DNA of 64,000 nt from SIG565 sp045651765 (GCA_045651765.1 JAZRSY010000023.1:42900-106899); one strand, 5' to 3'; numbered from the stretch's first letter, positions 1 to 8,688 are shown. Made by a program: numbers and translations. Notes: generated by a model not told the origin, from the sequence alone.

Positions 1-227
1 TCTTCAGCAGCTAGACGGTCGTTAATTATACCTATTACAACTTCATCTGGCACAAGGTCTCCGTTATCAATATAGCTTTTAGCTTTAAGTCCCATTTCGG
101 TGCCGTTTTTAATTGCTTCGCGCAAAATATTACCGGTAGAAATGGTAGGAATATTAAATTTTTCGCAAATAACTTCGGCTTGGGTGCCTTTACCGGCACC
201 CGGAGCACCAAGAAGAATTAGTTTCAT
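1..227 (-). CDS. adk: Adenylate kinase, 5' part only
   Basis: This is the first 75 residues of adenylate kinase, which interconverts ATP and AMP with two ADP in the cytosol. The gene runs off the left edge of the window. The N-terminus reads MKLILLGAPGAGKGTQAE, so the P-loop GAPGAGKGT is complete, and TISTG and LVPDEVV of the AMP-binding region follow. A GGAG site lies 8 nt before the ATG. It follows secY by 15 nt, its usual place at the end of the spc operon. Confidence 0.96.
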   Translation of the reverse strand, partial: MKLILLGAPGAGKGTQAEVICEKFNIPTISTGNILREAIKNGTEMGLKAKSYIDNGDLVPDEVVIGIINDRLAAE

Positions 228-242
228 ATAAATACTCCTTAA

Positions 243-1520
243 TTAATCTAAGAATCCTTTATAATGACGCATCATCATTTGAGATTCAAGATTCTTAACA
301 GTATCTAATGCTACGCCCACTAAAATTAGTACCGAAGTACCACCTAAGGAAACTGAAATTTGACCAACATTGCCTATAATTATAGGAAGTATGGCAATAG
401 CTCCTAAGAAGATAGCGCCTAATAATGTTATTCTTGACAAAATCTTAGAAATAAAATCGGATGTGGGTTTGCCCGGCCTAATGCCCGGAACCGAACCACC
501 GTTTTTACGAAGATTATTAGCCATTTCCACAGGATTAAACTGTATAGTTGCATAGAAATAAGCAAAGCCAATAATTAAAATTAAATAGAGCACTGCGTAG
601 AAAGTACCTCTAACACTAAATAATGATAAAAACTTATACATTGAAGAACCAGTATTCTTCATAAATGAAAGTATCATTGTGGGTAACATAAGAATGGAGC
701 TGGCAAAAATTACAGGTAAAACGCCTGTCATATTAACCTTAATCGGAATATGTGAATTTTGGCCGCCATACATTTTGTTACCAACCACGCGTTTAGCATA
801 TTGAACAGGGATTCTGCGTTCTGCATTGGTCATCCAAACAATGAAGCCTGTAACAACCAAGAAACCAAGCACAATACCGATTACTGCAACATATTGGCCT
901 AATTTCCAATAAGCCAAAAGGCTTCTTGCGGCATCGGGAGCGCGGGATATAATACCGGCAAAAAGCAGAACGGAAATACCGTTGCCAATGCCTTTAACGT
1001 CAATTTGTTCACCCAACCACATAACAAGTGCTGAACCGGCTGTGAAACAAAGCACAATAACAATACCTGCAAAAACTATATTGCCTGTACCGTTAACCGT
1101 TAAGAAACGGTTGCCGTTTAAATAGAAGAAATAAGCAGTACCCTGAATTAAACCTAAAATAATGGTTGCATAACGGGTAATTTGAGCTATTTTCTTCTGG
1201 CCTTCTTCGCCCTGTTTAGCAAGGCGCTCAAGGGCCGGTATAGCAACGGTTAAAAGTTGAATTATAATTGACGAGTTAATATATGGTGTAACCGACATAG
1301 CGAATATAGCACCATATTCAAGTCCGCCACCGGTTAAAACCGATAAATAGCTAAAGAATTCGTTTGTAGTATTACCAACGGATGCCATTAAAGCACCAGT
1401 GTTAATATACGGAACAGGAATTACAGAGCCAATGCGGAAAATAAGAATTATAAAGAAAGTAAAAAGAATTTTCTTTCTAAGCTCGGTTACGCGCCAAGCA
1501 TTTTTCATAGTTTCTATCAT
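243..1520 (-). CDS. secY: Protein translocase subunit SecY
   Basis: SecY is the channel-forming subunit of the SecYEG translocon in the cytoplasmic membrane. The 425 residues and roughly ten hydrophobic segments are normal for the family. The N-terminus (NAWRVTELRKKILFT), the early RIGSVIPVPY segment and the cytoplasmic loop around ERRIPVQYAKRVVG are family signatures. The ATG overlaps the rplO stop codon by one base (TAATG). Its GAGGTGA ribosome site is built from the last rplO codons, so the two genes are probably translationally coupled. A second in-frame ATG four codons later is possible but less well placed. Confidence 0.97.
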   Translation of the reverse strand: MIETMKNAWRVTELRKKILFTFFIILIFRIGSVIPVPYINTGALMASVGNTTNEFFSYLSVLTGGGLEYGAIFAMSVTPYINSSIIIQLLTVAIPALERLAKQGEEGQKKIAQITRYATIILGLIQGTAYFFYLNGNRFLTVNGTGNIVFAGIVIVLCFTAGSALVMWLGEQIDVKGIGNGISVLLFAGIISRAPDAARSLLAYWKLGQYVAVIGIVLGFLVVTGFIVWMTNAERRIPVQYAKRVVGNKMYGGQNSHIPIKVNMTGVLPVIFASSILMLPTMILSFMKNTGSSMYKFLSLFSVRGTFYAVLYLILIIGFAYFYATIQFNPVEMANNLRKNGGSVPGIRPGKPTSDFISKILSRITLLGAIFLGAIAILPIIIGNVGQISVSLGGTSVLILVGVALDTVKNLESQMMMRHYKGFLD

Positions 1521-1963
1521 TATTCGTTCACCTCGGCAGTTCCGCCTGCAGCGGTGATTTTTTCAGAAGCTGATTTTGAATAAGCTGCGAGCTTAACCGA
1601 AAGCTTTTTGGTTAACTTACCGTTACCAAGAACCTTTACCGGAATTTCAGCCTTCTTAACAATACCCTTTGCTTTTAAAGCAGCTGTATCTACTACTGCA
1701 CCATCTTCGAAAACTTCGAGAGCAGCTACATTAATAGAAACATACTCCTTGGCAAAAATGTTGTTAAAGCCACGCTTGGGTATTCTTCTTTGGAGTGGCA
1801 TTTGACCACCCTCAAATCCAGCACGTATGCCGCGGCCGGCACGTGCTTTTTGACCTTTGTGTCCTTTTCCGGCAGTTTTACCATTACCGGAACCATGACC
1901 TCTGCCTATACGCTTTGCTTCTTTAGTAGAACCAAAAGCGGGTGTAAGTTCATGCAATTTCAT
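1520..1963 (-). CDS. rplO: Large ribosomal subunit protein uL15
   Basis: This is L15, a 23S rRNA-binding protein of the large subunit, 147 residues. The Gly/Arg/Lys-rich N-terminus (RIGRGHGSGNGKTAGKGHKG) is the family's extended rRNA-binding tail. I start at the ATG giving MKLHEL. A GTG three codons upstream lies inside the GGAGGT ribosome site itself and cannot be the start. The gene sits between rpmD and secY as in the standard spc operon. Confidence 0.97.
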   Translation of the reverse strand: MKLHELTPAFGSTKEAKRIGRGHGSGNGKTAGKGHKGQKARAGRGIRAGFEGGQMPLQRRIPKRGFNNIFAKEYVSINVAALEVFEDGAVVDTAALKAKGIVKKAEIPVKVLGNGKLTKKLSVKLAAYSKSASEKITAAGGTAEVNE

Positions 1964-2018
1964 TTTTCGCACCTCCTTGCTTTAGTAGCACTGCTTTAAA
2001 CAGTTGCTTTTTGAAGCC

Positions 2019-2216
2019 TTAAGCTTCACATACCTCTACGAGGTGGATAACCTTTGCAATCTTACCCTTGGTCTGAGCGTTATCGGGTTGAATAACTTCA
2101 TCACCGATTTTTTTAAGACCTAAAGAGTTGACTGTAGCGATTTGGTCTTGTTTAGAACCAATAACGCTTTTTACTAATTTAATTTTAAGGCCGGCAGCCT
2201 TTTTTGTTCTTGCCAT
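2019..2216 (-). CDS. rpmD: Large ribosomal subunit protein uL30
   Basis: L30 is a small large-subunit protein. At 65 residues it has the usual bacterial length. The core KIKLVKSVIGSKQDQIATVN followed by LGLKKIGDEV is the L30 fold signature. The start ATG is preceded by GGAGGAGCAGC. It lies 14 nt after rpsE, in the standard spc order. Confidence 0.96.
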   Translation of the reverse strand: MARTKKAAGLKIKLVKSVIGSKQDQIATVNSLGLKKIGDEVIQPDNAQTKGKIAKVIHLVEVCEA

Positions 2217-2230
2217 AATGCTGCTCCTCC

Positions 2231-2746
2231 TTAACCTATAATCTCTTTAACTGATTTACCACGGATAGCAGCAACCTCGTTAGCATCGCGTAAAGCAGCT
2301 AAGCCTTGGATTGTTGCACGTACTACATTACATGGGTTCTTAGAACGAAGTGTTTTAGTACGAATATCCGAAATACCTACAGTTTCGAGTACTGCACGAA
2401 CAGGGCCGCCGGCAATAACACCGGTACCGGGTGCGGCAGGTTTCATAAGAACGCGGCCTGCACCAAAAGCTCCTATAATTTCGTGCGGAATAGTTGTGCC
2501 TTTTAAAGAAACCTTAATAAGATTCTTTTTGGCATCTTCAATGCCCTTGCGAATAGCTTCCGGAACTTCGCCGGCTTTGCCTAAACCAAAGCCTACTACG
2601 CCTTCGCCGTTGCCTACAACAACTAAAGCCGAGAACTTCATAATACGTCCGCCTTTAACTGTTTTAGAAACACGGTTAATAGCTACAACGCGTTCCTTTA
2701 AAGCTTTAGGGTCATTTATTAATGAAATGTCAAATTTTGTAGCCAA
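2231..2746 (-). CDS. rpsE: Small ribosomal subunit protein uS5
   Basis: S5 helps form the mRNA entry channel and contributes to decoding accuracy. It is 171 residues. The N-terminal double-stranded-RNA-binding-like domain carries NRVSKTVKGGRIMKFSALVVVG, and the C-terminal domain carries GTGVIAGGPVRAVLE and the SKNPCNVVRAT region. The length is normal and no residue is obviously odd. It lies between rplR and rpmD with 17-nt and 14-nt gaps and looks cotranscribed. Confidence 0.97.
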   Translation of the reverse strand: MATKFDISLINDPKALKERVVAINRVSKTVKGGRIMKFSALVVVGNGEGVVGFGLGKAGEVPEAIRKGIEDAKKNLIKVSLKGTTIPHEIIGAFGAGRVLMKPAAPGTGVIAGGPVRAVLETVGISDIRTKTLRSKNPCNVVRATIQGLAALRDANEVAAIRGKSVKEIIG

Positions 2747-2763
2747 AAGTATTCCTCCTTCTA

Positions 2764-3123
2764 TTAGAACTTGAGGCCACCCTCGCGGGCACCTTCGGCA
2801 AGCTCCTTGACACGACCGTGATAAATGTAACCGCCGCGGTCAAAAACAACCTCGGTAATCTTTTTATCAGCTGCGCGTTTAGCAATTAACTCTCCAACCT
2901 TGCGGGCTTCCTCTTTGTTTCCTTTTGCTTGGCCGAATTCTTTTTCAACCGAAGAGGCAGAAACTAAAGTAACACCCTTTACATCATCTATAAGTTGGGC
3001 GTAAATATTGCAGTTGGAGCGAAATACATTAAGACGCGGACATTCTGCAGTACCGCTAATCTTACCGCGAACACGGTTATGTCTGCGGATTCTAGCCTTA
3101 TTTGAATCAGGCTTATTAACCAT
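2764..3123 (-). CDS. rplR: Large ribosomal subunit protein uL18
   Basis: L18 binds 5S rRNA and helps attach it to the central protuberance. It is 119 residues. The N-terminal basic arm (RIRRHNRVRGKISGT) precedes the conserved PRLNVFRSN and the C-terminal VFDRGGYIYHGRVKELAEGAR. The ATG has AAGGAG 9 nt upstream. An overlapping ORF in another frame at 2988-3296 is a shadow. Confidence 0.97.
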   Translation of the reverse strand: MVNKPDSNKARIRRHNRVRGKISGTAECPRLNVFRSNCNIYAQLIDDVKGVTLVSASSVEKEFGQAKGNKEEARKVGELIAKRAADKKITEVVFDRGGYIYHGRVKELAEGAREGGLKF

Positions 3124-3141
3124 TTTAATACACTCCTTTTA

Positions 3142-3690
3142 CTATTTCTTTGCGCCCTTAGCGGCCTTACCTTCTTTGCGGCGTACAAATTCGCCAACGT
3201 ACCTAATACCTTTACCTTTATATGGCTCGGGTGGACGCTTAATGCGAATTTCTGCTGCAAATTGGCCAACTTTTTGTTTGTCAGGGCCCGAAACAACTAT
3301 TAAGTTCGGATTAGGAACTTCTATTGTAATGCCGGGGATTTCTGACATTATTACTTGGTGTGAATAACCGAGGTTCATAACTAAGTCTTTACCTTGTTTT
3401 GCAACACGGTAACCAACACCGTTAACCTCTAATTCCTTTTTAAAACCATTTGTTACACCTTCAACCATGTTTGCAATAAGAGTACGGGTTAAACCGTGTA
3501 GCGAACGATGCTCTTTTACATCACTTGGCCTTGTTACGATTATCTCGTTATTCTCGATTGCAACGGTAATGTCGGGGTTAAATGTGTTTGTTAGTTCGGC
3601 TTTAGGGCCCTTTACGGTAACCTGGCAGCCGTCTATTTTAACATCTACACCGGCTGGGATAGCAATAGGTTTTTTTCCTATTCTAGACAT
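3142..3690 (-). CDS. rplF: Large ribosomal subunit protein uL6
   Basis: L6 lies near the GTPase-associated centre of the large subunit. I give it 182 residues, starting at MSRIGKKPIAIP. That ATG follows a GGAGGT site at good spacing. An upstream in-frame start would add nine residues not typical of L6 and overlap rpsH. The C-terminal signature KRPPEPYKGKGIRY and a lysine-rich tail are present. The gene follows rpsH directly. Confidence 0.97.
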   Translation of the reverse strand: MSRIGKKPIAIPAGVDVKIDGCQVTVKGPKAELTNTFNPDITVAIENNEIIVTRPSDVKEHRSLHGLTRTLIANMVEGVTNGFKKELEVNGVGYRVAKQGKDLVMNLGYSHQVIMSEIPGITIEVPNPNLIVVSGPDKQKVGQFAAEIRIKRPPEPYKGKGIRYVGEFVRRKEGKAAKGAKK

Positions 3691-3704
3691 TGTGGTGCAC
3701 CTCC

Positions 3705-4103
3705 TTACCAAACAAATGCAAGAACTTCGCCGCCAACATTTTCGCGACGCGCCTGCTTGTCTGTGATTATTCCCTTAGAGGTGGAAAGGATAGCAATACC
3801 TAGGCCTTTCATAACCTTTGGCATATCCTCTACATTGGTGTAAATGCGTAAGCCCGGTTTAGAAACCCTGCGGATTCCCGAAATAACCTGCGACTTGTTT
3901 GGGCCGTACTTCAAAACTACGTGAATTACGCCCTGCTTTCCGTCTTCAATAACCTGAAAGCTTGTAATATAACCTTCATCAAGTAAAATCTGGGCAATAG
4001 CTTTCTTTACGTTAGATGCAGGTATATCAACCGAATCATGTTTTGCTGATGAAGCGTTACGAATTCTTGTAAGCATATCAGCTATAGTATCGGTGATTTG
4101 CAT
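3705..4103 (-). CDS. rpsH: Small ribosomal subunit protein uS8
   Basis: S8 is a primary 16S rRNA-binding protein of the platform and in E. coli is the translational repressor of the spc operon. It is 132 residues. The N-terminus TDTIADMLTRIRNA and the C-terminus STSKGIITDKQARRENVGGEVLAFVW are signature stretches. The length is normal. It lies between rpsN and rplF. Confidence 0.97.
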   Translation of the reverse strand: MQITDTIADMLTRIRNASSAKHDSVDIPASNVKKAIAQILLDEGYITSFQVIEDGKQGVIHVVLKYGPNKSQVISGIRRVSKPGLRIYTNVEDMPKVMKGLGIAILSTSKGIITDKQARRENVGGEVLAFVW

Positions 4104-4130
4104 GACGTCAACCTCCTTTAGCTGTCTTAA

Positions 4131-4316
4131 TTACCAGCTTGCCTTCTTTACGCCCGGGATTTCGCCCTTATAGGCTAATTCCCTGAAGCATATACGGCAA
4201 ATGCCGTACTTGCGAAGATAGGCATGCGGGCGGCCGCAGATTTTACATCTGCTATATTCTCTGGTTGAAAACTTAGCCGGTCTTGCCTGCTTAACTTTCA
4301 TAGATGTTTTAGCCAT
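4131..4316 (-). CDS. rpsN: Small ribosomal subunit protein uS14, zinc type
   Basis: This is the short zinc-binding form of S14 (61 residues), named type Z. It has two CxxC pairs (Cys24/Cys27 and Cys40/Cys43) that bind one Zn(II). The C-terminal GEIPGVKKASW is typical. Many Gram-positive genomes also encode a zinc-free S14 under zinc control elsewhere. None is in this window. Confidence 0.97.
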   Translation of the reverse strand: MAKTSMKVKQARPAKFSTREYSRCKICGRPHAYLRKYGICRICFRELAYKGEIPGVKKASW

Positions 4317-4328
4317 AATTCCTTCTCC

Positions 4329-4868
4329 TTACTTCGCAAACGGAGCGCCCAAAAGTTTAAGTAACTCACGTGCTTCTTCGTCGTTTTTAGCGGTTGTAAC
4401 AAAAATAATGTCCATACCGCGAACTTTGTCTATCTTGTCGTACTCAATTTCAGGGAATATCAACTGCTCTTTAACGCCCATGGCATAGTTGCCACGGCCA
4501 TCGAACGAGTTGGGGTTAATACCTCTGAAGTCGCGAACTCGTGGTAGAGCTGCGCTGAATAATCTGTCAACAAACTCATACATTTTTTCGCCCCTTAAGG
4601 TAACCTTGGCACCAATGGCCATACCTTCACGGAGTTTAAAGTTTGCAACTGATTTTTTGGCCTTACAGGGAATTGCCTTTTGGCCGGTTATGATTGCTAA
4701 GTCTGCCATAATAGCATCAATAATCTTGCTGTTATCTTTGGCATCGCCGCAACCTACATTAATAACAACCTTATCGAGCTTCGGAATCTGCATGACGCTC
4801 TTGTAGTTGTACTTTTCCATCAATGCAGGGGCGATATTTTGTTTATATACGTCCTTAAGCCTTGACAT
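4329..4868 (-). CDS. rplE: Large ribosomal subunit protein uL5
   Basis: L5 binds 5S rRNA and contacts S13 across the subunit interface. It is 179 residues. Family signatures are KLDKVVINVGCGDA, ITGQKAI and LPRVRDFRGINPNSFDGRGNY. The ATG has GGAGG 8 nt upstream. It follows rplX by 19 nt in the usual order. Confidence 0.97.
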   Translation of the reverse strand: MSRLKDVYKQNIAPALMEKYNYKSVMQIPKLDKVVINVGCGDAKDNSKIIDAIMADLAIITGQKAIPCKAKKSVANFKLREGMAIGAKVTLRGEKMYEFVDRLFSAALPRVRDFRGINPNSFDGRGNYAMGVKEQLIFPEIEYDKIDKVRGMDIIFVTTAKNDEEARELLKLLGAPFAK

Positions 4869-4887
4869 GTCATGTCCTCCTTATCTC

Positions 4888-5211
4888 TTAAAAGGTTTCG
4901 CCGCATTTTTTGCACATGCGGTCTTTTTTACCATCGGCATAAACCTTGTGGCCTACGCGGGTGGGTTTGTTACATTTAGGGCAAACAACCTGTACTTTAG
5001 AAGCATAGATTGGGCTCTCGGTTTCAATTATGCCCGAAGGGTCGCCGGCTTTGCGTGGCTTAACGTGTTTTTTAACCTTGTTAAGACCTTCAACAATAAC
5101 CTTACCTTCATTTAGGCTAACCTCAAGTACCTTACCGGTTTTGCCGCAGTCTTTGTCGTCTCCTGTTAGAAGGATTACAGTATCGCCTGTTTTAACGTGA
5201 AGCTTATTCAT
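4888..5211 (-). CDS. rplX: Large ribosomal subunit protein uL24, with zinc ribbon
   Basis: L24 starts large-subunit assembly by binding the 5' domain of 23S rRNA. It is 107 residues. The N-terminal KOW motif (GDTVILLTGDDKDCGKTGKV) is clear. The C-terminal part has CPKCNKP and MCKKCGETF, two CxxC pairs that look like a zinc ribbon, which is absent from the E. coli protein. The gene lies between rplN and rplE. Confidence 0.96.
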   Translation of the reverse strand: MNKLHVKTGDTVILLTGDDKDCGKTGKVLEVSLNEGKVIVEGLNKVKKHVKPRKAGDPSGIIETESPIYASKVQVVCPKCNKPTRVGHKVYADGKKDRMCKKCGETF

Positions 5212-5226
5212 TTTTCATACCTCCCA

Positions 5227-5595
5227 TTAAAGCACTTCCGGAGCAAGAGATAAGATTTTTGTATAATCTTTATCGCGAAGCTCACGGGCTACTGGTCCAA
5301 AAATACGGGTACCGCGCGGGTTCTTATCATCACGGATAATTACTGCTGCGTTCTCGTCGAATCTGATGTATGTGCCGTCATTGCGACGAAGGCCTTTTGC
5401 GGAACGAACCACAACTGCCTTAACTACATCGCCCTTCTTAACTGTGCCGCCCGGGGCAGCTTTTTTAACCGAAGCAACGATTACATCGCCAATGTTGGCA
5501 TACCTCCTTTTGGAGCCTCCTAAAACGCGGATGCACATAATTTCTTTTGCACCGGTATTGTCAGCAACCTTGAGGTAACTCTGTTGTTGTATCAC
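5227..5595 (-). CDS. rplN: Large ribosomal subunit protein uL14
   Basis: L14 sits at the subunit interface near L19 and contacts 16S rRNA. Its 122 residues equal the usual length. Signatures are MIQQQSYLKVADNTGAKEIMCIRV, the central YANIGDVIVASVKKA and the C-terminal GTRIFGPVARELR. It lies between rpsQ and rplX. Confidence 0.98.
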   Translation of the reverse strand: MIQQQSYLKVADNTGAKEIMCIRVLGGSKRRYANIGDVIVASVKKAAPGGTVKKGDVVKAVVVRSAKGLRRNDGTYIRFDENAAVIIRDDKNPRGTRIFGPVARELRDKDYTKILSLAPEVL

Positions 5596-5613
5596 AGTGG
5601 TTTCCTCCTTAAA

Positions 5614-5871
5614 CTATTTAGCCTTTTCAATGATTTCTACAACGCGCCATCTTTTATCCTTAGATAATGGGCGAGTTTCCATAATAAGAACTCTGTCGCC
5701 GAGGCCACAGGTGTTGTTCTCATCATGAGCCTTAAGCTTAATAGTGTTTTTAATAATCTTCTTGTAAAGTGGGTGTTTTACATTGTCTTCAATGGCTACA
5801 ACAACGGTTTTATCCATTTTGTCGCTAACAACCTTGCCCACTCTTGTTTTACGAAGGTTTCTTTCGCTCAT
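5614..5871 (-). CDS. rpsQ: Small ribosomal subunit protein uS17
   Basis: S17 is a primary 16S rRNA-binding OB-fold protein of 85 residues. The N-terminal RNLRKTRVGKVVSDKMDKT and the C-terminal IMETRPLSKDKRWRVVEI are diagnostic. It follows rpmC by 19 nt in the S10-spc run. Confidence 0.97.
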   Translation of the reverse strand: MSERNLRKTRVGKVVSDKMDKTVVVAIEDNVKHPLYKKIIKNTIKLKAHDENNTCGLGDRVLIMETRPLSKDKRWRVVEIIEKAK

Positions 5872-5890
5872 TTAGCTTTACCTCCCTGAA

Positions 5891-6097
5891 TTAAGCGTTA
5901 GCGCTGTCTTTAAGCTCTAATTCGCGGATAACTGTTTTTACCCTTGCGATGTCTTTTTTAACAGCGTTTATACGAGTAGGGTTATCGAGCTGGTTAATGG
6001 CAAGTTGAAAACGGAGATTAAAGAGTTCCTCTTTAAGCTTTGCCAACTTATCATTAAGTTCTGGTAAAGTTGATTCTCTTATTTCTTTTGCATTCAT
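5891..6097 (-). CDS. rpmC: Large ribosomal subunit protein uL29
   Basis: L29 is a two-helix protein at the exit-tunnel rim, 68 residues. The signature ELNDKLAKLKEELFNLRFQ is followed by NPTRINAVKKDIARVKTVI. Its ATG shares one base with the stop codon of rplP (TAATG), which suggests coupled translation. Confidence 0.97.
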   Translation of the reverse strand: MNAKEIRESTLPELNDKLAKLKEELFNLRFQLAINQLDNPTRINAVKKDIARVKTVIRELELKDSANA

Positions 6098-6522
6098 TAT
6101 TGCTCACCACCCATTTCCTGCTTTGAAATAAATTTGCACTTAATCGGAAGCTTATTAGCTGCAAGACGCATAGCTTCGCGAGCTAACTCCTCGCTAACAC
6201 CACCGATTTCAAACATAATCCTGCCCGGTTTAACAACAGCTACCCAATATTCGGGTGAACCTTTACCTGAACCCATTCGAGTTTCAGCCGGTTTTTCTGT
6301 TATTGGCTTATCGGGGAAGATTTTAATCCAAACCTGACCGCCACGTTTAATGTAACGGGTCATAGCGATACGTGCTGCCTCAATTTGGTTAGAGGTTATC
6401 CACGCCGGCTCCAAAGCCTGAAGACCGAAATCGCCATGAGATACGGTTATACCGCGTGAAGCTTTACCGGTCAAACGACCACGGTGTACTCTACGGTATT
6501 TTACACGCTTAGGTAATAACAT
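6097..6522 (-). CDS. rplP: Large ribosomal subunit protein uL16
   Basis: L16 helps position tRNA at the A site. It is 141 residues. Signatures are MLLPKRVKYRRVHRGR at the N-terminus and the GKGSPEYWVAVVKPGRIMFEI loop. It overlaps rpsC upstream and rpmC downstream by one base each (TAATG), so three genes in a row are probably translationally coupled. Confidence 0.97.
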   Translation of the reverse strand: MLLPKRVKYRRVHRGRLTGKASRGITVSHGDFGLQALEPAWITSNQIEAARIAMTRYIKRGGQVWIKIFPDKPITEKPAETRMGSGKGSPEYWVAVVKPGRIMFEIGGVSEELAREAMRLAANKLPIKCKFISKQEMGGEQ

Positions 6523-7187
6523 TAGCGTGAGCCTCCTTCCTTACGAGTGTTTCTGGAATCTTGAAGAACCTCACCCTTGTAAATCCAAACTTTAACGCCT
6601 AATTTACCATAGGTAGTATCGGCCTCGGCAAAGCCGTAGTCGATATCGGCACGAATGGTTTGGAGCGGAATGGTGCCTTCATGATATTGCTCTGAACGAG
6701 CGATTTCAGCACCGCCAAGACGGCCCGAAACCATAATTTTGATACCCTTGGCGCCCGATTTCATTGCACGGCCAATAGCCATTTTCATTGCACGGCGGAA
6801 GGATACACGTTTCTCTAATTGCTCGGCAACATTTTGAGCAACTAAAGTAGAGTTAATGTCGGGATTTTTAACCTCAACAATGTTGATGTTAACCTGCTTG
6901 CCCAGCATTTTTTCGCAGTTAGCCCTTAATTTTTCAATTTCAGAACCGTTGCGACCAATTACTATACCGGGTTTAGCACAGTGAATGTTAAGCCTGATTC
7001 TTGAAGCTGTACGCTCAATTTCAACCTTAGGTGTACCGGCTGCAGCAAGTGTTTTCTTTAAATACTTACGGAGGTTATAGTCCTCAACCAAAGTATCTCC
7101 AAATACATTGTTGTTGGCGAACCAACGGGAATCCCAGTTTTTAATTACGCCTACACGGAAACCATGTGGATTAACTTTCTGGCCCAT
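6522..7187 (-). CDS. rpsC: Small ribosomal subunit protein uS3
   Basis: S3 lines the mRNA entry tunnel. It is 221 residues. The N-terminus GQKVNPHGFRVGVIKNWDSRW, the KH domain around GIVIGRNGSEIEKLR and the C-terminal domain with SGRLGGAEIARSE and GKLGVKVWIYKGE are all present. It lies between rplV and rplP. Confidence 0.98.
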   Translation of the reverse strand: MGQKVNPHGFRVGVIKNWDSRWFANNNVFGDTLVEDYNLRKYLKKTLAAAGTPKVEIERTASRIRLNIHCAKPGIVIGRNGSEIEKLRANCEKMLGKQVNINIVEVKNPDINSTLVAQNVAEQLEKRVSFRRAMKMAIGRAMKSGAKGIKIMVSGRLGGAEIARSEQYHEGTIPLQTIRADIDYGFAEADTTYGKLGVKVWIYKGEVLQDSRNTRKEGGSR

Positions 7188-7203
7188 AATTTAACCTCCT
7201 TTT

Positions 7204-7542
7204 TTAGTCTTCACGTTCTTTAAGAACGATTGTCATATGGCTTGTTCTCTTCAAAATACGATGAGCACGGCCATGGTCTTTCGGACGAATTCTCTTAAGA
7301 GTAGGTCCGGGGCAAACAAAACATTCAGCAACATAGAGCCTTGTTCTGTCCATGTTGTGATTGTTTTCTGCATTAGCAATAGCTGATGCTAATAACTTTT
7401 CTAAATACTCACAAGCGGACTTAGGAGTAAATTTGAGAATAGCCATAGCTTTGTCAGCATCTTGATTACGGATTAAATCCATAACAATTTTCACCTTACG
7501 GGGTGAAATACGAGCATATTTGAGTATTGCTCTTGCTTCCAT
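7204..7542 (-). CDS. rplV: Large ribosomal subunit protein uL22
   Basis: L22 has a long hairpin lining the exit tunnel. It is 112 residues. The N-terminal ARISPRKVKIVMDLIR and the C-terminal GPTLKRIRPKDHGRAHRILKRTSH (the tunnel hairpin region, where macrolide-resistance changes occur in other bacteria) are conserved. It lies 21 nt after rpsS. Confidence 0.97.
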   Translation of the reverse strand: MEARAILKYARISPRKVKIVMDLIRNQDADKAMAILKFTPKSACEYLEKLLASAIANAENNHNMDRTRLYVAECFVCPGPTLKRIRPKDHGRAHRILKRTSHMTIVLKERED

Positions 7543-7563
7543 TGTTTATTCTCTCCTCTCCGC

Positions 7564-7836
7564 TTATTTTGTGGTTTTTGCGCCGGCGTGTCCCTTAAAT
7601 GTTCTTGTGGGAGCAAATTCGCCGAGCTTGTGACCAACCATATCCTCAGTTACATAAACCGGAACGTGTTTACGACCGTCATGTACTGCTATTGTGTGTC
7701 CAACGAAATCAGGGAATATGGTTGAGGAACGAGACCAGGTTTTGAGAACTCTTTTCTCACCGGCTTCATTCATTTCTTTGATTCTTTTGAGCAACACAGG
7801 TTGCACGAAAGGACCTTTTTTAACGCTTCTACCCAT
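7564..7836 (-). CDS. rpsS: Small ribosomal subunit protein uS19
   Basis: S19 sits in the head of the small subunit with S13. It is 90 residues. Signatures are RSVKKGPFVQPVLLKRI, TWSRSSTIFPDFVGHTIAVHDG and the C-terminal LGEFAPTRTFKGH. It follows rplB by 21 nt. Confidence 0.98.
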   Translation of the reverse strand: MGRSVKKGPFVQPVLLKRIKEMNEAGEKRVLKTWSRSSTIFPDFVGHTIAVHDGRKHVPVYVTEDMVGHKLGEFAPTRTFKGHAGAKTTK

Positions 7837-7857
7837 TATTATTCTCCTTTACGTAGA

Positions 7858-8688
7858 CTACTTAGAACGACGCTTTACAATATACTTGTTAGAGGCCTTC
7901 TTCTTATCCCTGGTTTTGTAACCTAAGGCAGGTTTGCCCCAAGGTGTTACAGGGCCGGGACGACCGATTGGCGATTTACCTTCACCACCACCATGAGGGT
8001 GGTCGCACGGGTTCATTACCGAACCACGAACGGTTGGGCGCCAACCCATATGACGCTTACGACCTGCTTTACCATAGTTAATGTTGCTGTGCTCAGGATT
8101 GCTTACCTGACCAACAGTTGCTATACATTTAGCAGGAACGTTGCGAAGCTCACTGGAAGGCAAGCGAAGAAGTGCCATGCCATTCTCTTTTGCCATAAGC
8201 TGAGCCATGTTACCGGCACTACGTGCAAGCTGTGCACCTTTGCCAGGATAAAGCTCAATGTTATGAACAAATGTACCTACCGGGATGTTTTCAAGCGGAA
8301 GTGCGTTGCCGGGTTTAATGTCGGCATCGGGACCGCTAATAATAACATCGCCAACCTTAAGGCCGATAGGTGCTATAATGTAACGTTTTTCGCCATCTTC
8401 ATATTGAACGAGGGCAATGAATGCAGAACGATTTGGGTCATATTCAAGGGTAAGAACGGTGGCTGGAACGCCAAAACGGTCACGCTTGAAATCGATAACC
8501 CTGTATTTCCTGCGGTTACCGCCGCCTCTGTGGCGAACGGTTATGCGGCCATAGCTGTTACGGCCTGCATTTTTCTTAATTGGCTCAATTAAGCTTCTCT
8601 CGGGTGCTACTTTAGATAACTCGGAATAATCCATAGTTGTCATGCCGCGGCGACCCGGAGTAGTAGGCTTATAATGTTTAATTGCCAT
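7858..8688 (-). CDS. rplB: Large ribosomal subunit protein uL2
   Basis: L2 supports subunit association and the peptidyl-transferase centre. It is 276 residues. The N-terminal KHYKPTTPGRRGMTTMDY, the SH3-like core and the C-terminal MNPCDHPHGGGEGKSPIGR (which includes the conserved histidine near the catalytic centre) are intact. It is separated from rplW by an unusual 95-nt gap (see 8689-8783). A 199-codon antisense ORF here is a shadow. Confidence 0.98.
   Translation of the reverse strand: MAIKHYKPTTPGRRGMTTMDYSELSKVAPERSLIEPIKKNAGRNSYGRITVRHRGGGNRRKYRVIDFKRDRFGVPATVLTLEYDPNRSAFIALVQYEDGEKRYIIAPIGLKVGDVIISGPDADIKPGNALPLENIPVGTFVHNIELYPGKGAQLARSAGNMAQLMAKENGMALLRLPSSELRNVPAKCIATVGQVSNPEHSNINYGKAGRKRHMGWRPTVRGSVMNPCDHPHGGGEGKSPIGRPGPVTPWGKPALGYKTRDKKKASNKYIVKRRSK

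Noticed and set aside
2988..3296. A 102-codon minus-strand ORF across the rplR-rplF junction
   Set aside because: It overlaps two certain ribosomal genes in another frame and has no start signals of its own.
7993..8592. A 199-codon ORF antisense to rplB
   Set aside because: It mirrors a strongly conserved ribosomal gene, has no ribosome site or promoter, and its composition (Cys/Asn/Thr-rich) is that of a shadow frame.
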